From: Candidatus Cloacimonadota bacterium
GTDB taxonomy: Bacteria; Cloacimonadota; Cloacimonadia; Cloacimonadales; TCS61
Assembly (NCBI GenBank): GCA_029932755.1
Contig: JAOZPK010000109.1
Location: 1-7,041 of the forward strand
DNA length: 7,041 nt
Direction of reading: 5' to 3'
The notes under the pieces were generated by a model. The model worked only from the letters and a program-made list of their open reading frames with translations, was not told the DNA's origin and did no database searches. Position numbers and translations under genes: made by a program. Below are positions 1 to 6,800 of the stretch, piece by piece; within the stretch, counting starts at the first letter, position 1, and every line of letters starts with the position of its first letter.

Positions 1-2
1 TA

Positions 3-8
3 TAGGAG
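3..8 (+). promoter_or_regulatory. Shine-Dalgarno site supporting a TTG start
   Basis: TAGGAG lies six bases before the TTG at 15, a normal spacing. Its first three bases are also a TAG stop in the frame of the small-subunit gene, so the reading frame cannot extend further upstream. This may be the stop codon of an upstream operon gene overlapping the ribosome-binding site, as happens at 3919-3925, but the window edge prevents checking. Confidence 0.65.
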
Positions 9-14
9 AATACA

Positions 15-428
15 TTGGGCTTTAAAGAAAAATGCTTTAAAAAATCTTTATGGGTATTCCATATGAGTGCTGGTTCCTGCAATAATTGCGATATTGAAAT
101 ATTGGACTGCCTTACTCCCAAATTTGATATTGAAAGATTCGGAATGAAATTGGTAGGAAGTATACGTCACGCTGATGTACTATTAGTAACCGGAATTGTT
201 ACCAAAAAGTTACTCCCGCGAATCAAAGAAGTTTACGATCAAGCTCCCAAGCCGATCGTCGTGATAGCAATTGGAGTATGTTCCTGTACTGGAGGAATGT
301 TTAAAGAAAGTTACACTTTTAAAGGACCCCTCGATAAAGTTATTCCTGTTGATGCTTATGTTCCGGGGTGTCCTCCTAAACCGGAAGCAATGCTGGCTGG
401 TATTATGAAGTTTTTAAATAAGAAATAA
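15..428 (+). CDS. Group 4 [NiFe] hydrogenase small subunit (NuoB/MbhJ/EchC-like)
   Basis: This is the electron-transfer small subunit that carries the iron-sulfur cluster next to the Ni-Fe site. It passes electrons from a ferredoxin-like subunit to the large subunit on the cytoplasmic face of the membrane. The 137-residue protein has the four expected cluster ligands: Cys22 and Cys25 (CNNC, followed by DIE), Cys89 in a GVCSC motif and Cys119 in PGCPPKP. The CxxC spacing is typical of hydrogenase members and differs from the adjacent cysteine pair of complex I NuoB. The length fits Ech/Mbh small subunits, which lack the second domain of classical uptake hydrogenases. The start is taken as TTG at 15: an in-frame TAG lies at 3-5, GGAG lies at 5-8, and the next in-frame ATG (63) would cut into the conserved N-terminus just before CxxC. 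Function is confident; the start is likely but not certain. Confidence 0.95.
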   Translation: MGFKEKCFKKSLWVFHMSAGSCNNCDIEILDCLTPKFDIERFGMKLVGSIRHADVLLVTGIVTKKLLPRIKEVYDQAPKPIVVIAIGVCSCTGGMFKESYTFKGPLDKVIPVDAYVPGCPPKPEAMLAGIMKFLNKK

Positions 429-440
429 GGATAGATTTTT

Positions 441-887
441 ATGGATATTGAAAAATATATTGATGATATTATAACAAAATTTCCAAAGATCATTGATGCG
501 GAAGTTGTAAATATAAAAAGATTAATGATTTACATTCCAAAAAACAGTTTACTTGAAATTGCTGAATACCTTTTTAAAAATCTAGGTTACCGCTATATAA
601 TAGTAACCGCAATGGATTCAAAAGAAGGTTTCGAAATAATTTACCATTTCTCTGATGACAGCAGCGGTTGGATAGTGAATCTTAATGTAATGCTAGATAG
701 AGACAAACCGGAAATTGAATCTCTTACTCCAGTAGTTTATGGTGCAGAATGGATAGAAAGAGAGATCATGGATTTGCTGGGGATCAAATTCTTAAATCAT
801 CCAAAACCGGAAAGATTCCTTTTTGCAGAAGATTGGCCGGAAGGAAAATATCCTCTTCGGAGAGATTATGTAGAGGAGGAAAAATAG
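441..887 (+). CDS. Hydrogenase NuoC-like (30-kDa) subunit (MbhK/EchD-like)
   Basis: This is a soluble structural subunit that packs against the large and small subunits of complex I-related enzymes and has no cofactor of its own. The 148-residue protein has a variable first half and the family signature in its second half (about residues 103-143): EWIEREIMDLLGI, then NHPKPERFLFAEDW, then YPLRRDY. This matches the ERE-x-D-GI, HP, DDW and PLRKDY pattern of the 30-kDa family. It is a stand-alone protein here, unlike HycE or NuoCD types in which this domain is fused to the large subunit. The ATG is 12 bases after the small-subunit stop, with AAGGA at 427-431 as a Shine-Dalgarno site. The last codon abuts the next gene with no spacer. 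Confidence 0.93.
   Translation: MDIEKYIDDIITKFPKIIDAEVVNIKRLMIYIPKNSLLEIAEYLFKNLGYRYIIVTAMDSKEGFEIIYHFSDDSSGWIVNLNVMLDRDKPEIESLTPVVYGAEWIEREIMDLLGIKFLNHPKPERFLFAEDWPEGKYPLRRDYVEEEK
874..880 (+). promoter_or_regulatory. Consensus Shine-Dalgarno site for the large subunit
   Basis: AGGAGGA lies inside the last codons of the NuoC-like gene, with AGGAGG ending eight bases before the ATG at 888. It is the closest match to the consensus in the window. It fixes the large-subunit start and suggests efficient, possibly coupled translation of the catalytic subunit. Confidence 0.85.
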
Positions 888-2087
888 ATGGGTAAGAAAA
901 CTTTAGTTCCCTTAGGACCATATCATCCGCTTTTAGAAGAACCCGAATTTTTCAAACTCTATTGTGATGGAGAGATCGTAAAAGAAGTAATCTGGGAGAC
1001 CGGTTACAATCATCGAGGAATTGAAAAATTATGTCAGTCAAAAACATTTGAGCAAGTATTCTATGTTGTAGAAAGAATATGCGGAATTTGTTCAACTTCT
1101 CATCCGTTTGCTTATGCTAATGCTGTGGAAAGTATTCCGGGAGTTGAAATTCCTGAAAGAGCAAAATATATTAGATCTATCGTGGGGGAACTGGAGAGAA
1201 TTCATAGTCATCTTTTATGGGTAGGACTTGCCGGTCATTTTCTTGGTTATAATACACTTTTTATGTGGGCTTGGAAATATCGTGAACCTGTCCTGGATAT
1301 GTTCGAGATCATTACCGGGAATAGAAACAATTATGCGATGTTCACAATTGGTGGTGTAAGAAGAGATATCAGCCCTGAACAGGCAACTCAACTTCTCAAT
1401 GTCCTGGAAGATGTAAAAGTTAAAACTACTATGTTAGTTGGTGCAGTTATGGACGATCCGGTTATTCATGCTCGTTTAAAAGGTGTGGGTATTCTCACTG
1501 CTGAAGATATTCACGATTTTGGTGCAGTTGGACCAACTGCCAGGGCTTCTGGTGTAGATATTGATGTTCGAAGGGATGACTCATATGCAGCTTATGATAT
1601 GATAGATTGGAAAGTGATAACTGCTGGTAGTGGAGATGTTTTTGCCAAAGCAGAAGTTCGTCTTCTGGAAATGTATGAATCTATCAGCATAATAAAACAA
1701 TGTTTGGAGGCTCTTAAAAAAACAGAAGCTGGAGATATAAAAGTCAAGGTGAAAGAAATTCCTCCAGGAATTGGAATTGGACATGCAGAAGCACCTCGTG
1801 GTGAAGTATTCCATTTTGTAAAATCAGATGGTGGGAATAGTCCAGTTCGGCATAAAATACGTGCACCGAGTTTCACTTGCATTCCCACATTTAGAAGATC
1901 ATGTGTGGGAGGAACGATCTCTGATGCTGCTATCGCAACTGCTGCTGTAGATCCTTGCTATTGCTGTACCGAAAGGATGTCACACGTTTATAATTATAAT
2001 ACAGGGAAACATATAATGAGCGCAGCGGAATTGATAAAACTTTCTCAAGAAAAAACAAAAATTCTAAAAGCTAAATTAAAGGTATAA
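888..2087 (+). CDS. Group 4 [NiFe] hydrogenase large catalytic subunit (NuoD/MbhL/EchE-like)
   Basis: This is the catalytic subunit holding the Ni-Fe centre where protons are reduced to H2 (or H2 is oxidised), facing the cytoplasm. The 399 residues show both nickel-binding motifs: Cys65 and Cys68 in ERICGIC near the N-terminus, and Cys357 and Cys360 in DPCYCCTER near the C-terminus. Having all four cysteines argues for a true hydrogenase rather than complex I NuoD or related non-hydrogenase subunits that have lost nickel ligands. Other family marks are GYNHRGIEKL (residues 39-48), the GELERIHSHLLW helix (100-111) and GGVRRD. An extra cysteine, Cys359, sits inside the second motif. After Arg363 there is a 36-residue tail, resembling the extension removed from E. 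coli HycE by the HycI protease during maturation. The start follows the preceding stop directly and has an AGGAGG site. No maturation genes are present in the window. Confidence 0.96.
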   Translation: MGKKTLVPLGPYHPLLEEPEFFKLYCDGEIVKEVIWETGYNHRGIEKLCQSKTFEQVFYVVERICGICSTSHPFAYANAVESIPGVEIPERAKYIRSIVGELERIHSHLLWVGLAGHFLGYNTLFMWAWKYREPVLDMFEIITGNRNNYAMFTIGGVRRDISPEQATQLLNVLEDVKVKTTMLVGAVMDDPVIHARLKGVGILTAEDIHDFGAVGPTARASGVDIDVRRDDSYAAYDMIDWKVITAGSGDVFAKAEVRLLEMYESISIIKQCLEALKKTEAGDIKVKVKEIPPGIGIGHAEAPRGEVFHFVKSDGGNSPVRHKIRAPSFTCIPTFRRSCVGGTISDAAIATAAVDPCYCCTERMSHVYNYNTGKHIMSAAELIKLSQEKTKILKAKLKV

Positions 2088-2091
2088 AATT

Positions 2092-3921
2092 ATGATTAAT
2101 TTACAATATCTTATATTTTTACCAATTGGAATTGGAATTGTTCTTTTTATAATTCCAGAATCATTAAAACCAATAAAGGGTTTGTTTAATTTGCTTATTT
2201 CAAGCGTAACTCTTTATTTCTCTTTTATAATATTCAAAATGAATTCCGATCTTATAAATCTGGAATGCTTTAAATTCCCAAGTATTTCTAAATATCTAAT
2301 TTTTAATGTTGATCCCTTAAGCAAATTAATAGCATTGTTTATAGGGATTTTTGGTTTTCTTTTTGCACTTTATTCTTTATCATATATCACAAAAGAAAAA
2401 GCTATAAAAGGTTATTATTCATATTATCTTATCACTTTAGGTGCAGCTTTTGGTGCAGTATTTTCTGATAATTTAATTCTTTTCATCATCTTTTGGGGAA
2501 TTCTGGGTTTAACACTTTATTTATTGATAAAAGGATATGACGAAGAGAGCTCATCGGCTGCAAAGAAAACGTTGGTTCTTGTGGGAATGTCTGATTCTGT
2601 GCTTATAATGGGAATTGGAATTCTATGGCAAATGACAGGTTCCTGTAATATGGCCGAGATCAACATTGCAACTTCAGGAACATTGGGAATAATTGCTTTC
2701 TTAAGTTTGCTTGTGGGAAGTTTCACAAAAGCGGGAGCAATGCCTTTCCATAGTTGGGTCCCCGATTATGTAAAGAAAGCTCCGGCATCTTCATCTGCAT
2801 TCCTGCCAGCTTCACTTGATAAACTTCTGGGAATTTACTTTCTGGTTAGGATCTGTAAGTATATTTTTCAATTAACAGATTGGGCTACACTGACGCTATT
2901 AATAATTGGTGCAGTTACAATTATTGGTGCAGTGATGATGGCACTAGTACAGCATAACTACAAAAAACTTCTTGGTTATCACGCTGTTTCTCAGGTGGGA
3001 TATATGATTACCGGAATTGCCCTGGGTAGTCCACTTGGTATAGCAGCCGGAATGTTCCATATGATAAATAATGCACTTTATAAAGGTGGATTATTCTTAA
3101 CTGCAGGTAGTGTAGAAAAAAGAACTGGTAAGGAAAATCTGGATGAACTTGGTGGTCTTTCTAAAATAATGCCCTTAACGTTTTTTGCTGCTTTAGTTTT
3201 TGCACTTTCAATCTCAGGTATTCCACCATTCAATGGTTTCTTCTCAAAATGGATGATATATCAGGGAATCATTGATTTTGGAAATGGGACTGGATTAGCA
3301 AATAAACTCTGGATAGTCTGGCTTACATTAGCTGTACTCGGTTCAGCTCTTACTTTAGCAAGTTTCATCAAATTGATAACAGGAATATATCTCGGAAGAA
3401 GAAATAAGGAATTAGGAAAAGTTAAAGAAGTAAGTTTCCTGATGTGGTTACCACAAATTTTTATCGCAATAGTCTGTATTGGGTTTGGCATATTTGCAGC
3501 GAAATTAGTTATTCCATATCTGATTGAGCCAGTTACCGGAAAATTAGATTATATAGGCATTTGGGAATCGCAAAGTGTTTCTATTCTCATACTTGTTTCT
3601 GTAGTTGTTGGCTTCCTTATTTATCTTTATGGAAATATAAAGAATCATCGTGTGTCAGATAGCTTTATCGGCGGAGAAAAACTTCAGGAAGAAACTAATT
3701 TTTCTCCACTCGATTTTTATCAGACGATCAAGAATTTTAAATTTCTCTCCTTCTTTTATAAGAAAGCAGAGAAAAAATGGTTCGATATTTACGATGTATT
3801 CAAAAATATATTTTTATGGTTCAATAAAATATTTAGCAGTGCACATAATGGATTTTTGCCCAGATATGTATTCTGGTACATTGCTGGATTACTGCTCTTG
3901 CTGATAATTCTAATATTTTAG
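2092..3921 (+). CDS. NuoL-type antiporter-like membrane subunit (Mrp/Mbx/Hyf family, large form)
   Basis: This is a polytopic membrane protein of the proton-conducting transporter family (core domain about residues 110-430), expected to move H+ or Na+ coupled to hydrogenase turnover. Visible landmarks are the helix-7 lysine Lys213 in FTKAGAMPFHSWVPD, Lys244, helix-10 Lys331 in NNALYKGGLFL, and Lys386 in SGIPPFNGFFSKW. The helix-5 glutamate usual in this family is replaced by Gly136 (FWGILGLTLYLLI, where NuoL has WEGVGLCSYLLI). At 609 residues it is longer than MrpD: after a helix near 494-513 it has a charged, aromatic-rich segment (about 515-590) and a final hydrophobic helix (591-609). It could be the counterpart of the MrpA N-terminal domain, since MbhD/E and MrpB follow, or of the second antiporter of Mbx- or Hyf-type complexes. 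The family is certain; the precise subfamily is not. AAAGG at 2078-2082 is a modest ribosome site. Confidence 0.9.
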   Translation: MINLQYLIFLPIGIGIVLFIIPESLKPIKGLFNLLISSVTLYFSFIIFKMNSDLINLECFKFPSISKYLIFNVDPLSKLIALFIGIFGFLFALYSLSYITKEKAIKGYYSYYLITLGAAFGAVFSDNLILFIIFWGILGLTLYLLIKGYDEESSSAAKKTLVLVGMSDSVLIMGIGILWQMTGSCNMAEINIATSGTLGIIAFLSLLVGSFTKAGAMPFHSWVPDYVKKAPASSSAFLPASLDKLLGIYFLVRICKYIFQLTDWATLTLLIIGAVTIIGAVMMALVQHNYKKLLGYHAVSQVGYMITGIALGSPLGIAAGMFHMINNALYKGGLFLTAGSVEKRTGKENLDELGGLSKIMPLTFFAALVFALSISGIPPFNGFFSKWMIYQGIIDFGNGTGLANKLWIVWLTLAVLGSALTLASFIKLITGIYLGRRNKELGKVKEVSFLMWLPQIFIAIVCIGFGIFAAKLVIPYLIEPVTGKLDYIGIWESQSVSILILVSVVVGFLIYLYGNIKNHRVSDSFIGGEKLQEETNFSPLDFYQTIKNFKFLSFFYKKAEKKWFDIYDVFKNIFLWFNKIFSSAHNGFLPRYVFWYIAGLLLLLIILIF

Positions 3922-3932
3922 AGGGATAATAT

Positions 3933-4463
3933 ATGGAACTTTATTTAATCATCATCCTTGTTTTAATGATCTTGGGCTCGATCTATTCTTTAAATGCAAC
4001 CGATCTACTCTCGGCTGTGATCTCTTATGGGATCGTTGGATTCGGGTTGGTTATAGCTTTCTTACTATTGCAGGCTCCGGATCTGGCAATTGTACAGGTC
4101 GTTGTAGAAGTAGCGACGCTGATAATAATGATAGCCGCAATTAAGAATACTCAAAGTAAGATCCCGAAGATGGAATTTAAACCGAAGATCGCAGTGTATT
4201 ACGCTATTACGTTAATAGCTGCACTCGTTTTTATTTTGATCTTTGATAGAGCTACAGGATGTCTGAGCCAATTTGGTGCTGATACAATGCGCATGGCACA
4301 ACCTTATATTGATGGAGCACAGCATACAAAGAGTGCAAATCTTGTTACCGGTGTTGTCCTCGATTTTAGAGCTTATGACACACTTGGTGAAGCAACAGTT
4401 CTTTTTACTGCTGTGATCGGTGTTCTTACAATCCTCAGGATAAAAGGGAAGAAGGATAATTAA
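3933..4463 (+). CDS. Fused MbhD-MbhE subunit (equivalent to the MrpA C-terminal region)
   Basis: This small membrane protein belongs to the ion-translocation module of Mrp antiporters and Mbh hydrogenases. The 176 residues divide in two. About 1-75 is an MbhD-like domain (DUF4040 type) with DLLSAVISYGIVG and a helix carrying APDLAIVQVVVEV (Asp50 and Glu59). About 85-170 is an MbhE-like domain ending in the signature VTGVVLDFRAYDTLGEATVL (Asp144, Asp149, Glu153). In Pyrococcus Mbh these are two separate genes; in Mrp antiporters both sit at the C-terminus of MrpA. Here they are one protein, separate from the NuoL-like domain upstream. A strong GAGGGA ribosome site at 3921-3926 overlaps the preceding stop codon, giving tight spacing with the upstream gene. 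Confidence 0.88.
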   Translation: MELYLIIILVLMILGSIYSLNATDLLSAVISYGIVGFGLVIAFLLLQAPDLAIVQVVVEVATLIIMIAAIKNTQSKIPKMEFKPKIAVYYAITLIAALVFILIFDRATGCLSQFGADTMRMAQPYIDGAQHTKSANLVTGVVLDFRAYDTLGEATVLFTAVIGVLTILRIKGKKDN

Positions 4464-4465
4464 TT

Positions 4466-4906
4466 ATGAAAGGTATGACGATAATCGTTAAAAAGATCAG
4501 CCAAATCATTTGCCCCGTAATCTTTATGTTCGGTTTATATATAATTCTTCATGGTCATCTTACACCGGGTGGTGGTTTTGCCGGTGGTGTAATCATGGCT
4601 GGAGCATTTATTCTACAGATTCTTGCAAATGGCAATATCCTCCCTGATTTACGTAAAGAAGAGGAAGGTTTGGAATTTATGGAAAGCGCTGCAATTCTTG
4701 GCTTTTTGATTCTTGCCGGGTTAGGACTTCTCTTCTCCGGAGGTGTTGTTTTCTTTGCAAATTTCTTAGATAAAGGAGAACTGGGAAAACTTATTAGCGG
4801 TGGTTTTATTCCTATAGAAAATGTTGTTGTTGGAGCTGAAGTTTGTGCAGCTATTGCTACAATATTTATTGCTATGGTTGTATATAAAGATGAGGAGAAA
4901 AAATGA
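4466..4906 (+). CDS. mrpB: MrpB/MnhB/MbhF-family cation antiporter subunit
   Basis: This integral membrane subunit of the Mrp/Mbh module is thought to help form the Na+/H+ path, although its exact role is not settled. The 146-residue protein has about four hydrophobic segments and the hallmark MnhB motif HGHLTPGGGFAGGVI (residues 29-43), ahead of a charged loop (about 60-72) and later glycine-rich helices. The length is normal for the family. The ATG lies two bases after the MbhD-MbhE stop, with AAGGA at 4452-4456. The stop overlaps the next start. Because this is a hydrogenase-linked copy, MbhF would be an equally valid name. Confidence 0.92.
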   Translation: MKGMTIIVKKISQIICPVIFMFGLYIILHGHLTPGGGFAGGVIMAGAFILQILANGNILPDLRKEEEGLEFMESAAILGFLILAGLGLLFSGGVVFFANFLDKGELGKLISGGFIPIENVVVGAEVCAAIATIFIAMVVYKDEEKK

Positions 4907-5241
4907 TAATATATATATTATGTTTTATACTTTTTCTCGTTGGATTGTATGGTGTAGTCTCTAAAAGAAATTTGATAAAAATAATTATCGGGATTGCGAT
5001 CATGGAATATAGTATAAATCTATTTTTAATCATGATTGGTTACATTGAGGGAGGAACAGCACCGATAATCACTAAAGGGTTTGAACATGCCAAATTTGTA
5101 GATCCCCTGCCTCAGGCAATGATACTAACTTCAATCGTGATCGGACTTGCTACAACTGCACTTTTGCTTGCCGTTGCTATCAGGCTATACCAAAAATATG
5201 GAACGTTTGATATTAATAAAATCAAAGATCTAAAGGGATAA
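4903..5241 (+). CDS. mrpC: MrpC/MbhG subunit (NuoK-like)
   Basis: This is a small three-helix membrane subunit homologous to complex I NuoK that links antiporter-like subunits. The 112-residue protein carries the conserved intramembrane glutamate Glu35 (GIAIMEYSINLF), close to the position of NuoK Glu36, and the MrpC signature FVDPLPQAMILTSIVIGLAT (residues 66-85). The start overlaps the MrpB stop in an ATGA arrangement, a pattern typical of translational coupling, and GAGGAG at 4892-4897 serves as the ribosome site. The charged C-terminus (about 95-112) is probably cytoplasmic. Confidence 0.93.
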   Translation: MIIYILCFILFLVGLYGVVSKRNLIKIIIGIAIMEYSINLFLIMIGYIEGGTAPIITKGFEHAKFVDPLPQAMILTSIVIGLATTALLLAVAIRLYQKYGTFDINKIKDLKG

Positions 5242-5244
5242 AAA

Positions 5245-6798
5245 ATGAATTCATTAATTCCACTATTTGTAATTATACCATTGGGTTGTGCGTTTTTAAT
5301 GGCAATGCTTGGCAGGTTCATCAAAAACATAAATAAGTTTATAACACCCATATTCATGTTGAGTTTAGTTTATCTAACTCTTTACTTTATGCTAAGTTCA
5401 GAAGGAACATTGATCTATAAGGTTGGTGGATTTGAACCAGTAAATGGTATTCCAATTGCTATTTATATGGTTATGGATGGATTAACAAAACTTATATTAT
5501 TGGTCATCTCATTAGTTGGATTCCTGGCAATTTTCTATTCACTTTCATACACAAAGCAATATACATCAGAAAGAAAGTTCTATGTTTTATTCAGCTTGAT
5601 GATAGCTGGAATGAATGGGATAGTTATAAGTGGTGATATATTTAATATCTTTGTATTTTTGGAAATCGCTGCGCTCTCATCTTATACACTTGTAGCCTTC
5701 GGTGTGGAGAAACATCAGCTGGAAGCTTCTTTTAAATATCAGGTTTTGGGAGGGATGGCTTCTCTAATTATTTTATTCTCAATAGCTCTTATATATTGGA
5801 ATACAGGAACTTTAAATATTGCTGATATCTCCAGGCAATTAACATTGAATTGTAGTTCACCAGAGGGTACAAGTGTGTTCCTGAAATTTATTTCAGTTTT
5901 GTTGATCGCAGGATTCGGATTAAAAGCTGCGATCTTCCCATTCCATACATGGCTTCCTGATGCCCACTCTTCTGCACCTTCGCCCATTTCTGCGATGCTA
6001 TCTGGGGTTCTTATTAAAGCAGTGGGAATTTATGTTATCATTCGTTTGTTCTTCAATATGTTCCCACTTTCATACGAATTATCGATGACGATCACAGTAT
6101 TAGGTACGATCTCGATGATAATTGGTGGGCTGCTTGCGATAGGGCAGTGGGATATAAAACGCATGCTGGCATATTCCAGTATTAGCCAAATGGGATATAT
6201 TGTTTTGGGATTAGGAATTGGAATGTTAGTTTTAGCAACAGGTGGAAATAAAGCAGTTGCTGCGTTATCGATTACCGGTGGATTGTTCCATCTTCTCAAT
6301 CACTCAATATTTAAAGGATTATTGTTCCTAAGTGCGGGAGCTGTAGAATATCGAACGGGAACGCGTGATATGAGAAAAATGGGAGGACTATCTGAGGTTC
6401 TACCGATAACATCACGAACATCTCTTGTAGGATCTCTGGCAATATCCGGAATTCCTCCATTCAATGGATTTTTTAGTAAATTGATAATTATTATTGCTGC
6501 AATTCAAGCTCAATATTATGTTCTGGCTTTCCTGGCTGTATTAGTAAGTGTAATCACAATTGCTTACTTTATGAAACTACAAAAATATACTTTTTATAAC
6601 AATGATGCTTCTAAATGGAAAAAGAAAAAAATAAAAGAAGTACCTTTCTCAATGGCATTTTCTATGATAATTATGGCTCTGTTGTGTATAATATTAAGCT
6701 TGTTGGTTATTCCTGATGTACGGGAAATATTTTTGAAGCCAGCAGTTGACATCTTGATAAACGCAGCTGATTATTCAACTAATATTCTAGGGATATAA
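5245..6798 (+). CDS. mrpD: MrpD/MbhH antiporter-like subunit (NuoN/NuoL family)
   Basis: This is a 517-residue polytopic membrane protein of the proton-conducting transporter family and the main candidate ion-pumping unit of the complex. The expected polar residues are all visible: the helix-5 Glu140 in GDIFNIFVFLEIAALSSY, helix-7 Lys227 in GFGLKAAIFPFHTWLPDAH, helix-8 Lys258, Lys357 in LNHSIFKGLLFLSAG, and Lys412 in SGIPPFNGFFSK. Length and motifs are close to ordinary MrpD, and it lacks the long C-terminal segment of the other antiporter-like subunit. It starts three bases after MrpC with AAAGGG at 5232-5237. With its intact glutamate-lysine set it is likely functional in ion translocation; whether the ion is H+ or Na+ cannot be read from sequence alone. 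Confidence 0.94.
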   Translation: MNSLIPLFVIIPLGCAFLMAMLGRFIKNINKFITPIFMLSLVYLTLYFMLSSEGTLIYKVGGFEPVNGIPIAIYMVMDGLTKLILLVISLVGFLAIFYSLSYTKQYTSERKFYVLFSLMIAGMNGIVISGDIFNIFVFLEIAALSSYTLVAFGVEKHQLEASFKYQVLGGMASLIILFSIALIYWNTGTLNIADISRQLTLNCSSPEGTSVFLKFISVLLIAGFGLKAAIFPFHTWLPDAHSSAPSPISAMLSGVLIKAVGIYVIIRLFFNMFPLSYELSMTITVLGTISMIIGGLLAIGQWDIKRMLAYSSISQMGYIVLGLGIGMLVLATGGNKAVAALSITGGLFHLLNHSIFKGLLFLSAGAVEYRTGTRDMRKMGGLSEVLPITSRTSLVGSLAISGIPPFNGFFSKLIIIIAAIQAQYYVLAFLAVLVSVITIAYFMKLQKYTFYNNDASKWKKKKIKEVPFSMAFSMIIMALLCIILSLLVIPDVREIFLKPAVDILINAADYSTNILGI

Positions 6799-6800
6799 AT

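Noticed and set aside
1581..1888. Two overlapping minus-strand open frames of 77 and 98 codons
   Set aside because: Both lie inside the well-conserved large-subunit gene, show no recognisable motif and have no supporting context; they are antisense shadows.
888..2087. Complex I NuoD rather than a hydrogenase
   Set aside because: Both CxxC nickel-binding motifs are intact, and the small subunit has CxxC rather than the adjacent cysteine pair of NuoB, so complex I is unlikely.
2517..2726. Minus-strand open frame of 69 codons
   Set aside because: It lies within the NuoL-like gene and has no family features.
2905..2938. Short direct repeat of ATTGGTGCAGT-like sequence
   Set aside because: It encodes a repeated IIGAV pattern within a transmembrane helix and is explained by low-complexity hydrophobic coding.
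3261..3491. Minus-strand open frame of 76 codons
   Set aside because: It is antisense to the conserved membrane protein gene with no motif of its own.
3650..3904. Plus-strand open frame of 84 codons in another frame
   Set aside because: It overlaps the C-terminal part of the 609-residue subunit, whose own frame ends in a sensible final helix and stop. I also considered a frameshift, but the main frame keeps coding character to its stop, so there is no reason to invoke one.
5112..5357. Minus-strand open frame of 81 codons
   Set aside because: It spans the MrpC-MrpD junction antisense to both conserved genes and looks like chance.
5739..6299. Minus-strand open frames of 82 and 89 codons
   Set aside because: They are antisense to the conserved core of MrpD and have no features.
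3214..6486. Nearly identical SGIPPFNGFFSK-coding stretches in the two antiporter-like genes
   Set aside because: This is a conserved family motif around a functional lysine. The surrounding DNA differs at many third codon positions, so it is not a recent duplication or recombination repeat.
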